64,000 nucleotides of DNA from Gluconacetobacter azotocaptans. GTDB taxonomy: Bacteria; Pseudomonadota; Alphaproteobacteria; Acetobacterales; Acetobacteraceae. Under the pieces are notes generated by a model that did not search any database, was not told where the DNA came from, and was given only the letters and a program-made list of their open reading frames with translations. Below, in pieces: positions 35,416 to 43,906 of the stretch (position 1 is its first letter; each line of letters begins with the position of its first letter). The stretch covers positions 62,001 to 126,000 of the forward strand of contig NZ_JABEQF010000009.1 in NCBI RefSeq assembly GCF_014174355.1. Direction: 5' to 3'. The translations under genes and the position numbers were made by a program.

Positions 35416-37488
35416 ATGATCCCGGACATGGCGCTTCCCTCCGACCAGGGCCGACGGCAGTTCCTGAAATTCAGTGCCGCCGCGGCGGCAGTGGCCTCGG
35501 GCCTGGTTCCGGACAATGTCCGCCGCGCGCTGGCGATTCCGCCGCGACGGATGACCGGCACGCTGCATGATGTCGAACATGTCGTCATCCTGATGCAGGA
35601 AAACCGGTCGTTCGACCATTATTTCGGGACCTTGCGCGGGGTGCGCGGCTACGGCGATCCGCGGGCGGTGACCCTGCCGGACGGGTCGTCGGCCTTCCGT
35701 CAGCCGAGGGACGGCGGCGGGGCGGTCCTGCCGTTCCGCTTCAATACCGAAAAGACCAGCGCCGAATGCCTGCCCAGCCTGAACCATGACTGGAAGGGGT
35801 CGCAGGCCGACTGGAACAATTGGGATGTCTGGATCCGTCACAAGACAGACATGACGATGGGATATTTCACCCGTCAGGACATTCCCTATTATTACGCGCT
35901 GGCCGACGCCTTCACCATCTGCGACGCCTATCATGCGTCGATCTTCGGCCCGACCAACCCGAACCGGCTGTTCCTGTTCTCGGGCACCAGTGGCCTTGCC
36001 GTGGGTCATGACGGCAAGCAGGTCATCGAGAACGTCGACGACGGCAACTGGTCGGCCGACATGGCGCATGACCGCAAGGATTTCGCCCCCTTCCGCTGGA
36101 CGACCTATGCCGATCGCCTGACGGAACATGGGGTGTCGTGGAAGATCTATCAGGAATACGACAATTTCGGCGACAACCCGCTGGCCTCGTTCGCGCAGTT
36201 CCGCAACCTCGACCGCGCGTCGCACCGCTTTGCCAACGCCCGGGCCATCGTCCCGGGTTCCACCGCCGAGAACAAGGACAATTCCGAAGGCCGCTTCCTG
36301 ATCGAGGCGTTCGAACGCGACGTGGCGTCGGGGCGCCTGCCGCAGGTCTCGTGGATCGTGCCGCCGACCGCGCTGTCGGAACATCCGAACGCCCCACCGG
36401 GATATGGCGAATTCCTGATCTCGCGCATGATGGATGTGCTGGTGCGGCATCCGGATGTGTGGGCCAGGACGGTCTTCATCCTCAATTACGATGAAAATGA
36501 CGGGTTCTTCGACCATGTTCCGGCCCCGGTGCCGGCGCTGGACCCCTCGCAGGGGGAAAGCACGGTCCCGGTGACGGGCGAGAGCTTCCACGGCGTGCCG
36601 GTAGGGCTGGGGCCGCGGGTGCCGATGATCGTGGTGTCGCCCTGGACCAAAGGCGGCTGGGTCAATTCGGAACTGTTCGATCATACCTCCGTCCTGCGGT
36701 TCCTGGAACGGCGGTTTGGCGTGTCCGAACCCAACATCACCCCCTGGCGGCGGGCGGTGGCGGGGGACCTGACCTCGATCTTCGATTTCGCCCAGACCGA
36801 CCGGTCGTGGCCCGGCCCCTTGCCGGATACCGACGCCTATCCGGCGGCCACGCGGGGGTCCTGCATGCTGCCCGACAGGCCCGTCGTGCCGGCCGACCAG
36901 GCGATGCCCGCGCAGGAACCCGGTCAGCGCCCGGCCCGGCCGCTGCCCTACGACCTGACCGCGACGGCTGAGCCGGGGCCGGGTTCGATCAGTCTGACCT
37001 TCGCCAGCGCCGGCGCTGCGGGCGCCGTCTTCAGCCTGTATGACGGGGATGCCGCCGGGCCGCGTCATTATACCGTGGGCGCCCGAAGTCGACTGACGAC
37101 GCATGTGGTCGCGGGCGACGCACCGTTGCGCATTCAGGGGCCGAACGGCTTCCTGCGGGAATTCCGGATGGCGGGGGCGGCGACGCTGCCCGTGGTGGCC
37201 GAACGCTATGAGCCGGCACGGGATTGCATCGTCCTGACCGTCCGCAATCCCGACGTGGCACCGATGGATGTGCGGATTGCCGCCGCCGACGGCGCGGCGG
37301 GGCAGCAGTACACCATTCCGGCGGGCGGGCAGATCGACAGCGTGTGGCCGATCGCCGCAACCGACCATTGGTACGACCTGTCCGTCCATCTGGACGGGCG
37401 AGCGCAGCCGGTGGCGCGGCTGGCCGGACATATGGAAACCGGGCGGCCCAGCCGCAGCGATCCGATGATCGGACGCGCGGGCGTCTGA
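35416..37488 (+). CDS. Phospholipase C, phosphocholine-specific, Tat-exported
   Basis: About 690 residues from ATG 35416 (an ATG at 35428 is also possible). A twin-arginine signal is clear: GRRQFLKFSAAAAAVASGLV. The catalytic domain has EHVVILMQENRSFDHYFGTL at the start, HASIFGPTNPNRLFLFSG, and NYDENDGFFDHVPAPVPALD, the phosphoesterase family of PlcH/PlcN. Two DUF756-like beta domains follow at the end (YDLTATAEPGPGSISLTFAS and the ERYEPARDCIVLTVRN stretch). The enzyme splits phosphatidylcholine to diacylglycerol and phosphocholine outside the cytoplasm. A phosphocholine phosphatase is not in the window. Its neighbours, two TonB receptors, eutBC and the choline genes, support a phospholipid scavenging role. 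Confidence 0.92.
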   Translation: MIPDMALPSDQGRRQFLKFSAAAAAVASGLVPDNVRRALAIPPRRMTGTLHDVEHVVILMQENRSFDHYFGTLRGVRGYGDPRAVTLPDGSSAFRQPRDGGGAVLPFRFNTEKTSAECLPSLNHDWKGSQADWNNWDVWIRHKTDMTMGYFTRQDIPYYYALADAFTICDAYHASIFGPTNPNRLFLFSGTSGLAVGHDGKQVIENVDDGNWSADMAHDRKDFAPFRWTTYADRLTEHGVSWKIYQEYDNFGDNPLASFAQFRNLDRASHRFANARAIVPGSTAENKDNSEGRFLIEAFERDVASGRLPQVSWIVPPTALSEHPNAPPGYGEFLISRMMDVLVRHPDVWARTVFILNYDENDGFFDHVPAPVPALDPSQGESTVPVTGESFHGVPVGLGPRVPMIVVSPWTKGGWVNSELFDHTSVLRFLERRFGVSEPNITPWRRAVAGDLTSIFDFAQTDRSWPGPLPDTDAYPAATRGSCMLPDRPVVPADQAMPAQEPGQRPARPLPYDLTATAEPGPGSISLTFASAGAAGAVFSLYDGDAAGPRHYTVGARSRLTTHVVAGDAPLRIQGPNGFLREFRMAGAATLPVVAERYEPARDCIVLTVRNPDVAPMDVRIAAADGAAGQQYTIPAGGQIDSVWPIAATDHWYDLSVHLDGRAQPVARLAGHMETGRPSRSDPMIGRAGV

Positions 37489-37493
37489 TCATC

Positions 37494-37513
37494 CCGGCCG
37501 GCGTTTCGGCCGG
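37494..37513. terminator. GC-rich hairpin after the phospholipase C gene
   Basis: CCGGCCG-GCGTTT-CGGCCGG, a 7-bp stem with a 6-nt loop, six bases after the stop codon. It has no T-tract, so a rho-independent role is only likely. Confidence 0.5.
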
Positions 37514-38047
37514 TACGGGCGAGGGGTAGGGAGAGGTGGCGGCCTTCGCGCCGTCGCCATGCGGGCGGCCCCGTGCGGAAATGCGCCTGTCCGTGATCGT
37601 GAATGGGGTGCTGCGCTGAATCGTCAGCCGGCGGAGGGGGCATCCGGCCGTTTCCGTCGCCTTCCGGCGTGCGCGCGGATGCCTGCCCGTGCCACGGCGG
37701 AATCGAGCATGGACCGGCCCGTCCGAAAACCAGATGACCGTTCAATGACCGTTCTTCGGGGTGCCGCGCGCGAAAATCGGCATTGAAAGGCCGGTCAAGT
37801 CGTCTTGGTTCAAAATTACGACGAAAAAATAATATTAATTTCGGATACGCAAGAAAAAGATAACCCCATGCGGCCGACGTTCGGGTCGCTGGCGGATCGA
37901 CTTTGAATGACCATGCAACGTCGGGTTCCGGCGTCCGGCCGGGCAGGCTGGCGGCGGCGGGATGGCGGCATGGCCCGGACAGGTTCACCCCGCCCGAATT
38001 CCGGATGGTTGCCGGATAATCGACTGCACGGAAGGATCGCGACGGTG
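37514..38047. promoter_or_regulatory. Upstream region of the second TonB receptor gene
   Basis: About 530 nt. Short ORFs here (for example 37559-37786) are Arg/Pro-rich and not called. The stretch 37805-37850 is sharply AT-rich: TTGGTT at 37805 and TAATAT at 37830 could be a sigma-70 pair with a 19-nt spacer. The rest looks like plain GC-rich spacer. Confidence 0.35.
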
Positions 38048-40383
38048 ATGATACGCCCCTGTCTTCTGACAGTATTGATGGCCGGTTCGGCCTTGTCGGC
38101 CCTGTCGGCCGCGGCCTGGGGGCGGCCGGTCGTCCCGCCGTCACATGGCGGGCGGCATCCCGCCCATGTCGCAGCCCGCCCGGCGGCGCCCTATCGCGCG
38201 TCGTCCGACGAGGCGATCGCGGTGATGGGGACGCATGCGGTGTCCCACGGCGCGGTCCAGGCCATGTCGCGTGGCGTGATGGAGCAGTTCGTCCAGGGCA
38301 CCAGCCCGATGAAGATGCTGTCGCGCCTGCCCGGCATCAATTTCGTCTCCAACGATCCCCTGGGCGTCGATACGTGGGGGTCCAGCCTGTACATGCGCGG
38401 CTTCATGCAGCAGCAGCTGGGCGTGACCCTGGACGGCGTGCCGCTGGGCGCGCAGGACTATTACACCTACAATGGACAGAGCATCAATTTCGCGATCCTG
38501 TCGGACAATATCGACCATATGGACATCTCGCAGGGCGGCGGAGCGGTCGATGTGCCTGCCACCACCAACCTGGGCGGTGCGATCCAGATCTATTCCGCCG
38601 ACCCCTCCGACCGGATGGGGGGCAAGGTCGCGCAGATGTTCGGCAGCAACAAGGCATTCCGGACCTATGTGCGCTTCGACAGCGGCAAGCTGAACCGGTC
38701 GGGTACCAAATTCACCGTGTCGTACGCGCGGTCCGACGGGCAGAAATGGAAAGGGGCGGGCAGCCAGTTCGACCAGCAGGTCAATGCCAAGATCGTCCAG
38801 CCCCTGGCGGCGGAAAGCCGGATCACCGCGTTCTTCAACTGGAACGACGCGACGCAGTTCAACTATGCCGACCAGTCGCTGGACATGCTGCGCACGCTGG
38901 GGCACCGCAACGATTATTACTATCCCGACTATACGCGCGCCTATCTGGCGGCCAAGGGTCAGTTCAGCGGTGAAATCGCCAATTATCCCGACGCGCTGGA
39001 TGTCTCGTACTATGACGGGGTGACGCATGCCTCGGATTATCTCGGCGGGCTGAATCTACATCTGACCCTGACCGATCGGCTGGAATGGAATTCGGTCGTC
39101 TATGGCCAGGCGGAAAACCACTGGGGCACCTGGACCAGTCCCTATACTCCGTCGCCCAATGGCGCGCCCCTGTCCGAACAGCTGATCGTCGCCGGCAACC
39201 AGCGTTTCGGCCTGACCTCGGCGCTGCGCTACAGCCTGGGGCATCACACGATCGAGGGCGGCGTGTGGTACGAGAACAATCGCTATGACATCGACGAATT
39301 CCAGTACGCCGAACCGCTGCTGGGCCAGGGCGTACCCGTCAGCGGCGTGCTGGGCAATTTCGGGACGCCGTTCCAGCATAACTGGGGCATGGGCTACAGC
39401 ACCAACACCTTCCAGTTCCATCTGCAGGATTCCTATCGCGTGCTGCCGAACCTGACCCTGCGGGCCGGCTTCAAATCCCTGCTGGTGACGACGGCGGGCG
39501 GCGAGACCGCGAACGATGCCGCCTATAACGGGCAGGATAACCTGCCGAACGGCAGCCTGACCACCGCCAACGGATTCCTGCCGCATTTCAACGCCGAATG
39601 GCGTTTCCTGCCGAATCACGAACTCTATTTCGATATTCCAAGAACATGCGGGCCTACAGCTATGGCGGGTATCAGCTGGGCTCGGCCTGGGGCGTGTCGA
39701 ACCAGGCGACGTTCGACCAGTTGAAGAAGACGATCAAGCCGGAAAGCGACTGGGTCTATGACGTGGGCTACCGCTACACGACGCCGCTGATCGTGGGCTC
39801 GCTCAATCTCTATCACGCCGATTTCTCGAACCGGCTGCAATCGCTGACGGCGGGCACGATCATCCAGCCGGTCTCGACCGTGGTGAATGTCGGCGGCGTC
39901 AGCATGTATGGCGTCGACGCTGCCCTGACCGTCAACCCCATCCGCAACCTGTCGATTTCGAACAGCGTCAGCTACAACCATTCGACCTATGGAAACGACA
40001 TCGTCAGCCAGGGCACGACCTATGCCCTGAAGGGCAAGAAGGTCATCGACTATCCGCAGTTCATGTACAAGGCCAACCTGACCTATCGCTTCCATGGGGC
40101 GGAAGCGCATTTCGATGCGAATTACAGCTCCAAGCGCTATTTCAGCTACGTCAACGATATGTCGGTGGCCGGATACTGGATGACCAGCATGGGTGCGCGG
40201 TACCGCTTCGGCAATTACGGGGTTCTGCGGAACCTGACGGTCGATTTCAATGTCTATAACCTGTTCAACACCAGCTACATCTCGCAGATCGGCGAAAACG
40301 GCTTTCCCCTGACGGGCGATTTCCAGTCGGCCCTCGCAGGGCCGCCGCGCCAGTATTTCGGCACCATCAGCGCTGAGTTCTGA
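38048..40383 (+). pseudogene. TonB-dependent outer membrane receptor, broken by one frameshift
   Basis: The 5' part (frame of 38048) encodes a signal peptide (MIRPCLLTVLMAGSALSALS), a plug with GTSPMKMLSRLPGINFVSND and LTLDGVPLGAQ, and about half of the barrel; it runs out of frame to a stop at 39724. The 3' part continues the barrel in the -1 frame to 40383, ending FGTISAEF. The break is at about 39632-39637: GATATTCC where GATTATTCC would give the continuous phrase ELYFDYSKNMRAYSYGG. One missing T explains it. GTG 38045 is an alternative start, with GGAAGG 8 nt upstream. Paralogous to the intact receptor at 32840. It is either a recent pseudogene or a sequencing error; all other codons look functional. 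Confidence 0.85.
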
Positions 40384-40398
40384 GGCACTCGGTTATTT

Positions 40399-40540
40399 GG
40401 GGAAAGGAAAGTCGGGCTCCGCCCGAGCCCGGCAAGGGCCTCGACCCTTGCATCCTGTTCGTTTCATGAAGCCCATCTGTTTATTCATGATCGGGGTCCA
40501 GGGCCTCAGGCCCTGGTGGGTTCGGGCAAAGCCCGACCTC
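40399..40540. repeat. Dispersed intergenic multi-hairpin repeat (copy B)
   Basis: Starts 15 nt after the broken TonB receptor gene. Hairpins GTCGGGC/GCCCGA, GGCAAGGGCC..., and GGGCCTCAGGCCC. Its right end is the inverse complement of the left end of the copies at 46015 and 47865 (the ...GGTTCGGGCAAAGCCCGACC module), so modules occur in both orientations. It lies between convergent units, where it could stop transcription from both sides. Confidence 0.8.
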
Positions 40541-40601
40541 CCGTGCGCTAAGCCAAAGAAGAAGCGTTACCTTCGCGCATATCGGGCAATGCCCTTGCCT
40601 T

Positions 40602-41807
40602 TCAGGGCACGGCGGCGCGGGGTATGCCGATCATCGCGCCGATCATGTCGGTGTCGTCGCACAGCCCGGCCAGCGTATCCCCGTTTTCGATCAGCACCGG
40701 CATGCCGCTGCGCTGGCGCAGTATGGCGATCGTCTGCAACGAGCACGCGACAGGCGCGCGATAGATCGTGCCCGGCTGGATCGGCGCGGTGGCCGCATCG
40801 TCGGCCGTCATGCGTTCGACCGGAACCGGGGTGCCGTCGCGCCGGGTCACCTGCTGTGTCGCGGGGTTCAGGCCGTAAGTTCCGGCCGCATCCAGCGCCA
40901 CGCGCCCGTCGTCGAGGCGGGCGACGTGCTCCAGCCGCTGCATGACGGTACCGGCGTTCAGCACCGGCAGCGGGTTCATGTGCCGCACGAAGGCGCCGAC
41001 ATAGTCGTTGACGGGGCGGATGACGATATCGTCGGGGCGGCCGGTCTGCACGATCCGGCCCTCGCGCATGATCGTGATCTGGTTGCCGATTTTCAGCGCC
41101 TCGTCGATATCGTGGCTGACGAACAGGATGGTTTTCTTCAGCCGCCGTTGCAGGTCCAGCAGCTCGTCCTGCAACTTGCGGCGGATCAGCGGATCGAGCG
41201 CCGAGAACGGTTCGTCCATCAGCAGGATGTCGGCGTCGGTGGCGAAGGCGCGTGCCAGGCCGACGCGCTGCTGCATGCCGCCCGACAGTTCGCTGACATG
41301 CGCGTCCGCCCAGCGCGTCAGCCCCACCAGTTCCAGCTTTTCGTCCACGACCGTGCGCCGGATGGCGGGCGCCATGCCGCGCAGTTCCAGGCCGAAGCCC
41401 ACATTGTCGCGCACCGTGCGCCAGGGCAGCAGGCCGAATTGCTGGAACACCATGGCGATACGGGTCTTGCGCAGGTCACGCAGGGTCTCGGCGTCGCAAC
41501 TGGCGATGTCGACATGGGCCAGCCCATTGCCGATCCGCACCTCGCCGCGCGCGACCTTGTTCAGGCCGTTGGCCGCGCGGAGCAGGGTGGATTTGCCCGA
41601 CCCCGACAGGCCCATCAGCACGCTGATCTCGCCGCGTTCGATATCCAGGCTGGCGTCGGCGACGCCGACCGTCACCCCCAGTTCGCGGGCGATGTCCTCG
41701 CGCGTGCCGCCGCCATCCAGCCGGCGCAACGCCTCGGCCAGCGGGCCGGGGGCGTTGGTGCGGTGGAACAGGATGTCGACATGGTGGAAGGCAAGCGCCG
41801 TTGTCAT
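40602..41807 (-). CDS. choV: Choline/glycine betaine ABC transporter, ATP-binding protein
   Basis: 401 residues from ATG at 41805-41807. Walker A is MGLSGSGKSTLLRA, the Q-loop region VFQQFGLLPWRTV, the signature LSGGMQQRVGLARA, Walker B ADILLMDEPFSALD, and the switch His is in FVSHDIDEA. The C-terminal 100 residues carry weak CBS-like repeats, as in ProV/OpuAA. The start overlaps the permease stop (TCAT on the plus strand). In the same operon as a permease and a choline-binding protein; being next to bet genes, choline is the best guess for substrate. Confidence 0.92.
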   Translation of the reverse strand: MTTALAFHHVDILFHRTNAPGPLAEALRRLDGGGTREDIARELGVTVGVADASLDIERGEISVLMGLSGSGKSTLLRAANGLNKVARGEVRIGNGLAHVDIASCDAETLRDLRKTRIAMVFQQFGLLPWRTVRDNVGFGLELRGMAPAIRRTVVDEKLELVGLTRWADAHVSELSGGMQQRVGLARAFATDADILLMDEPFSALDPLIRRKLQDELLDLQRRLKKTILFVSHDIDEALKIGNQITIMREGRIVQTGRPDDIVIRPVNDYVGAFVRHMNPLPVLNAGTVMQRLEHVARLDDGRVALDAAGTYGLNPATQQVTRRDGTPVPVERMTADDAATAPIQPGTIYRAPVACSLQTIAILRQRSGMPVLIENGDTLAGLCDDTDMIGAMIGIPRAAVP

Positions 41808-42655
41808 CGCGAAGAGCCTTTCGGCCGGCACAGCCGGTCCAGCATGATGGCCAGCAGGACGATGGCGAAGCCGGATTCGAAACCGGTATCGACCTGCACC
41901 GTGTTCAGGGCGCGCACCACCGGCACGCCCAGGCCACCGGCGCCGACCAGGGCGGCGATCACCACCATCGACAGGCTGAGCATGATGCACTGCGTCAGCC
42001 CCGCCTGGATCATCGGCAGGGCCGCCGGCAATTCCACCTTCCACAGCAGTTGCGACGGCGTGGCGCCGAAGGATTCGCCGGCCTCGATCAGCCCGCGCGG
42101 GACCGACGCGATGCCCATCTGCGTCATGCGGATAGGGGCGGGAATGGCGAAGACGATGGTGGAGATCATGCCCGGCACGGTGCCCAGCCCGAACAGGATC
42201 AGGGTCGGGATCAGATAGACGAAGGTCGGCAGCGTCTGCATCAGGTCCAGCACCGGGTGCAGAGCCCGGCCCAGCCACGGGCGATGGGCGGCGGCGATGC
42301 CCACCGGCACGCCGATCAGCATGCATGCCAGGGTCGAGAACAGGATCAGCGACAGGGTCGCCATCGTGTCCTGCCAGTAACCCTGGTTGATGATGAACAG
42401 CAGCCCCAGCGCGATCAGCGCCGCCAGGCCGATCGAACGCCGCCACCCGTAGGCGCCGGCCGCGCACAGCGCCACCAGCAGCAGCGCCGGCACGTCCAGC
42501 AGCAGATTGGTCAGCCCGTCGGCGCAGAACCCCACGACATCGCTGATGGCGTTGAAGACGCCCAGGCAATGCGTGCGGATCAGTTCCACCACCCCTGCCA
42601 TGACCATGCCGACGGGGATCTTGTGGGCTGTAATCCAGTGTTCGAGACCGTCCAT
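41804..42655 (-). CDS. choW: Choline/glycine betaine ABC transporter, permease
   Basis: 283 residues, hydrophobic, with the ProW/ChoW layout. The EAA-type loop is at FGATPSQLLWKVELPAALPM, followed by IQAGLTQCIMLSLSMVVIAA and LVGAGGLGVPVVRALNTVQV. A central TLPTFVYLIPTLILFGLGTV segment is diagnostic for the binding-protein-dependent permeases of quaternary amines. It lies 35 nt downstream of the binding-protein gene and overlaps the ATPase gene by 4 nt, forming choXWV. Confidence 0.92.
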   Translation of the reverse strand: MDGLEHWITAHKIPVGMVMAGVVELIRTHCLGVFNAISDVVGFCADGLTNLLLDVPALLLVALCAAGAYGWRRSIGLAALIALGLLFIINQGYWQDTMATLSLILFSTLACMLIGVPVGIAAAHRPWLGRALHPVLDLMQTLPTFVYLIPTLILFGLGTVPGMISTIVFAIPAPIRMTQMGIASVPRGLIEAGESFGATPSQLLWKVELPAALPMIQAGLTQCIMLSLSMVVIAALVGAGGLGVPVVRALNTVQVDTGFESGFAIVLLAIMLDRLCRPKGSSR

Positions 42656-42690
42656 GTCTGTCTTTTCGCTATCTGTGGGCGCTTCGCGAC

Positions 42691-43662
42691 CTATGGACGC
42701 TGCGCGGTCTGGGGCACGGAGAGGGCGGACAGGACGGCCGGCAGCCCGGGGCGGCCGTCCAGGGTGGTCACGCCGTCCAACCAGGGGCCCAGCACCTCGG
42801 GGTGGTCGTGCAGCCAGCGGCGGGCCTCGTCCCGGGGGTGTGTGTGTTCGTCCTGGATGGCCTTCATCATCACGTTCTCGCCGGCGATGGAAAAGCGGAT
42901 CTGGCGCAGCAGGCGCGTGGCGTTGGGGCAGGCGGCGTCGTACCCCGTCCGGATCACGGTATGCACGCTGGCCCCGGCGTCGGGGCCGAAGATCTCATCC
43001 CCGCCGGTCAGGTAGCGCAGGTGGAAGCGCATGTTCATCGGATGCGGCTCCCACGCCAGGAAAACGATGGGCCGGTGGCTTTCGATCGACCGGGAGACCT
43101 GGCTCAGCATGCCCTGCTCGCTGCTTTCGACCAGGCGGAACCGGCCCAGCCCGAACCGGTCGTCGCGGATCATGTCCAGCACCAGCGCATTGCCGTCGTT
43201 GCCGGCCTCCAGCCCGTAGATGACGTGGCCCAGCTTCGATCCCCAGCCCGCGATATCGCGGAAATCATGCAATCCGGCCTGCCAGACCTCCTCGGGTACC
43301 GCCAGGGTGTAGTGCGCGCCCGACAGGTTGGTCGCGATCTGCCGCACGGTGCCGTTCTTCAGGAACGGGGCGATGGCGGCGGCGCCCGACGGTTCCCAGT
43401 TGCTCAGGAAGCCGTCCACCTGCCCGGTACTCATGGTCAGGTAGGCGACGGTCAGGGCCAGCATCGGCGTGCGCGTCTGGTAGCCCAGCGCGTCGAACAG
43501 GGTTGCGCCGACCGCGGTCACCGCGGCCGCATCCGTCCACCCGACATCGGCCAGGCGCACGGTCCGGCAGGCGGCGGGGTCCTGGGCGCGGGCGGCCGGG
43601 CAGGCGGCGCACAGCATCAGGGCGGACAGAAGGACGATCGCACGGCGCATCGCGGGCAGCAT
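42691..43662 (-). CDS. choX: Choline-binding periplasmic protein (OpuAC/ChoX type)
   Basis: 323 residues from ATG at 43660-43662 (ATG 43650 also possible). A signal peptide MRRAIVLLSALMLCAACPAA ends before AQDP. The mature part has VRLADVGWTDAAAVTAVGAT, TGQVDGFLSNWEPSGAAAIA and IVFLAWEPHPMNMRFHLRYL, the aromatic-cage regions of ChoX/ProX proteins; the Trp and Tyr residues that form the cation cage are present in these segments. It binds choline or a close quaternary amine. First gene of choXWV, divergent from the betI-betB fusion, 244 nt apart, so both units can share one control region. Confidence 0.9.
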   Translation of the reverse strand: MLPAMRRAIVLLSALMLCAACPAARAQDPAACRTVRLADVGWTDAAAVTAVGATLFDALGYQTRTPMLALTVAYLTMSTGQVDGFLSNWEPSGAAAIAPFLKNGTVRQIATNLSGAHYTLAVPEEVWQAGLHDFRDIAGWGSKLGHVIYGLEAGNDGNALVLDMIRDDRFGLGRFRLVESSEQGMLSQVSRSIESHRPIVFLAWEPHPMNMRFHLRYLTGGDEIFGPDAGASVHTVIRTGYDAACPNATRLLRQIRFSIAGENVMMKAIQDEHTHPRDEARRWLHDHPEVLGPWLDGVTTLDGRPGLPAVLSALSVPQTAQRP

Positions 43663-43870
43663 ATCCTTTCGACAGGGAAACGGGAAATCATTGTGGAAGG
43701 CGATTGAATGGTTATGCAAGAAAGAGGGTGGATGACGTTTCGACGGCAAGGCTACACCGAAGGAAACGGACCTGCCAACCGGAGTTTTTTCCTTTAAAAT
43801 TCATGATTTTGTCGGAATAAGACAAGAAAATGGGGCAGTTTTGCGCTTTCATACAAGGCTGGATTTGTCA

Positions 43871-43886
43871 TTGAACAATCGTTCAA
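43871..43886. promoter_or_regulatory. Perfect dyad upstream of the betI-betB fusion, candidate BetI operator
   Basis: TTGAACAATCGTTCAA: arms TTGAAC and GTTCAA with a 4-bp spacer. It ends 20 nt before the start codon. TTGAAC/GTTCAA dyads are what I remember for BetI sites in other proteobacteria. Position and symmetry fit an autoregulatory site for the TetR-type domain encoded by the next gene. Confidence 0.6.
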
Positions 43887-43906
43887 GAATGTGCAGGATA
43901 TCCGGC

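Noticed and set aside
35404-37431. 675-codon open frame on the minus strand
   Set aside because: Antisense to the phospholipase C gene; composition is not protein-like.
37559-37786. 75-codon ORF between the phospholipase and TonB receptor genes
   Set aside because: Arg/Pro-rich, no ribosome site, no family resemblance.
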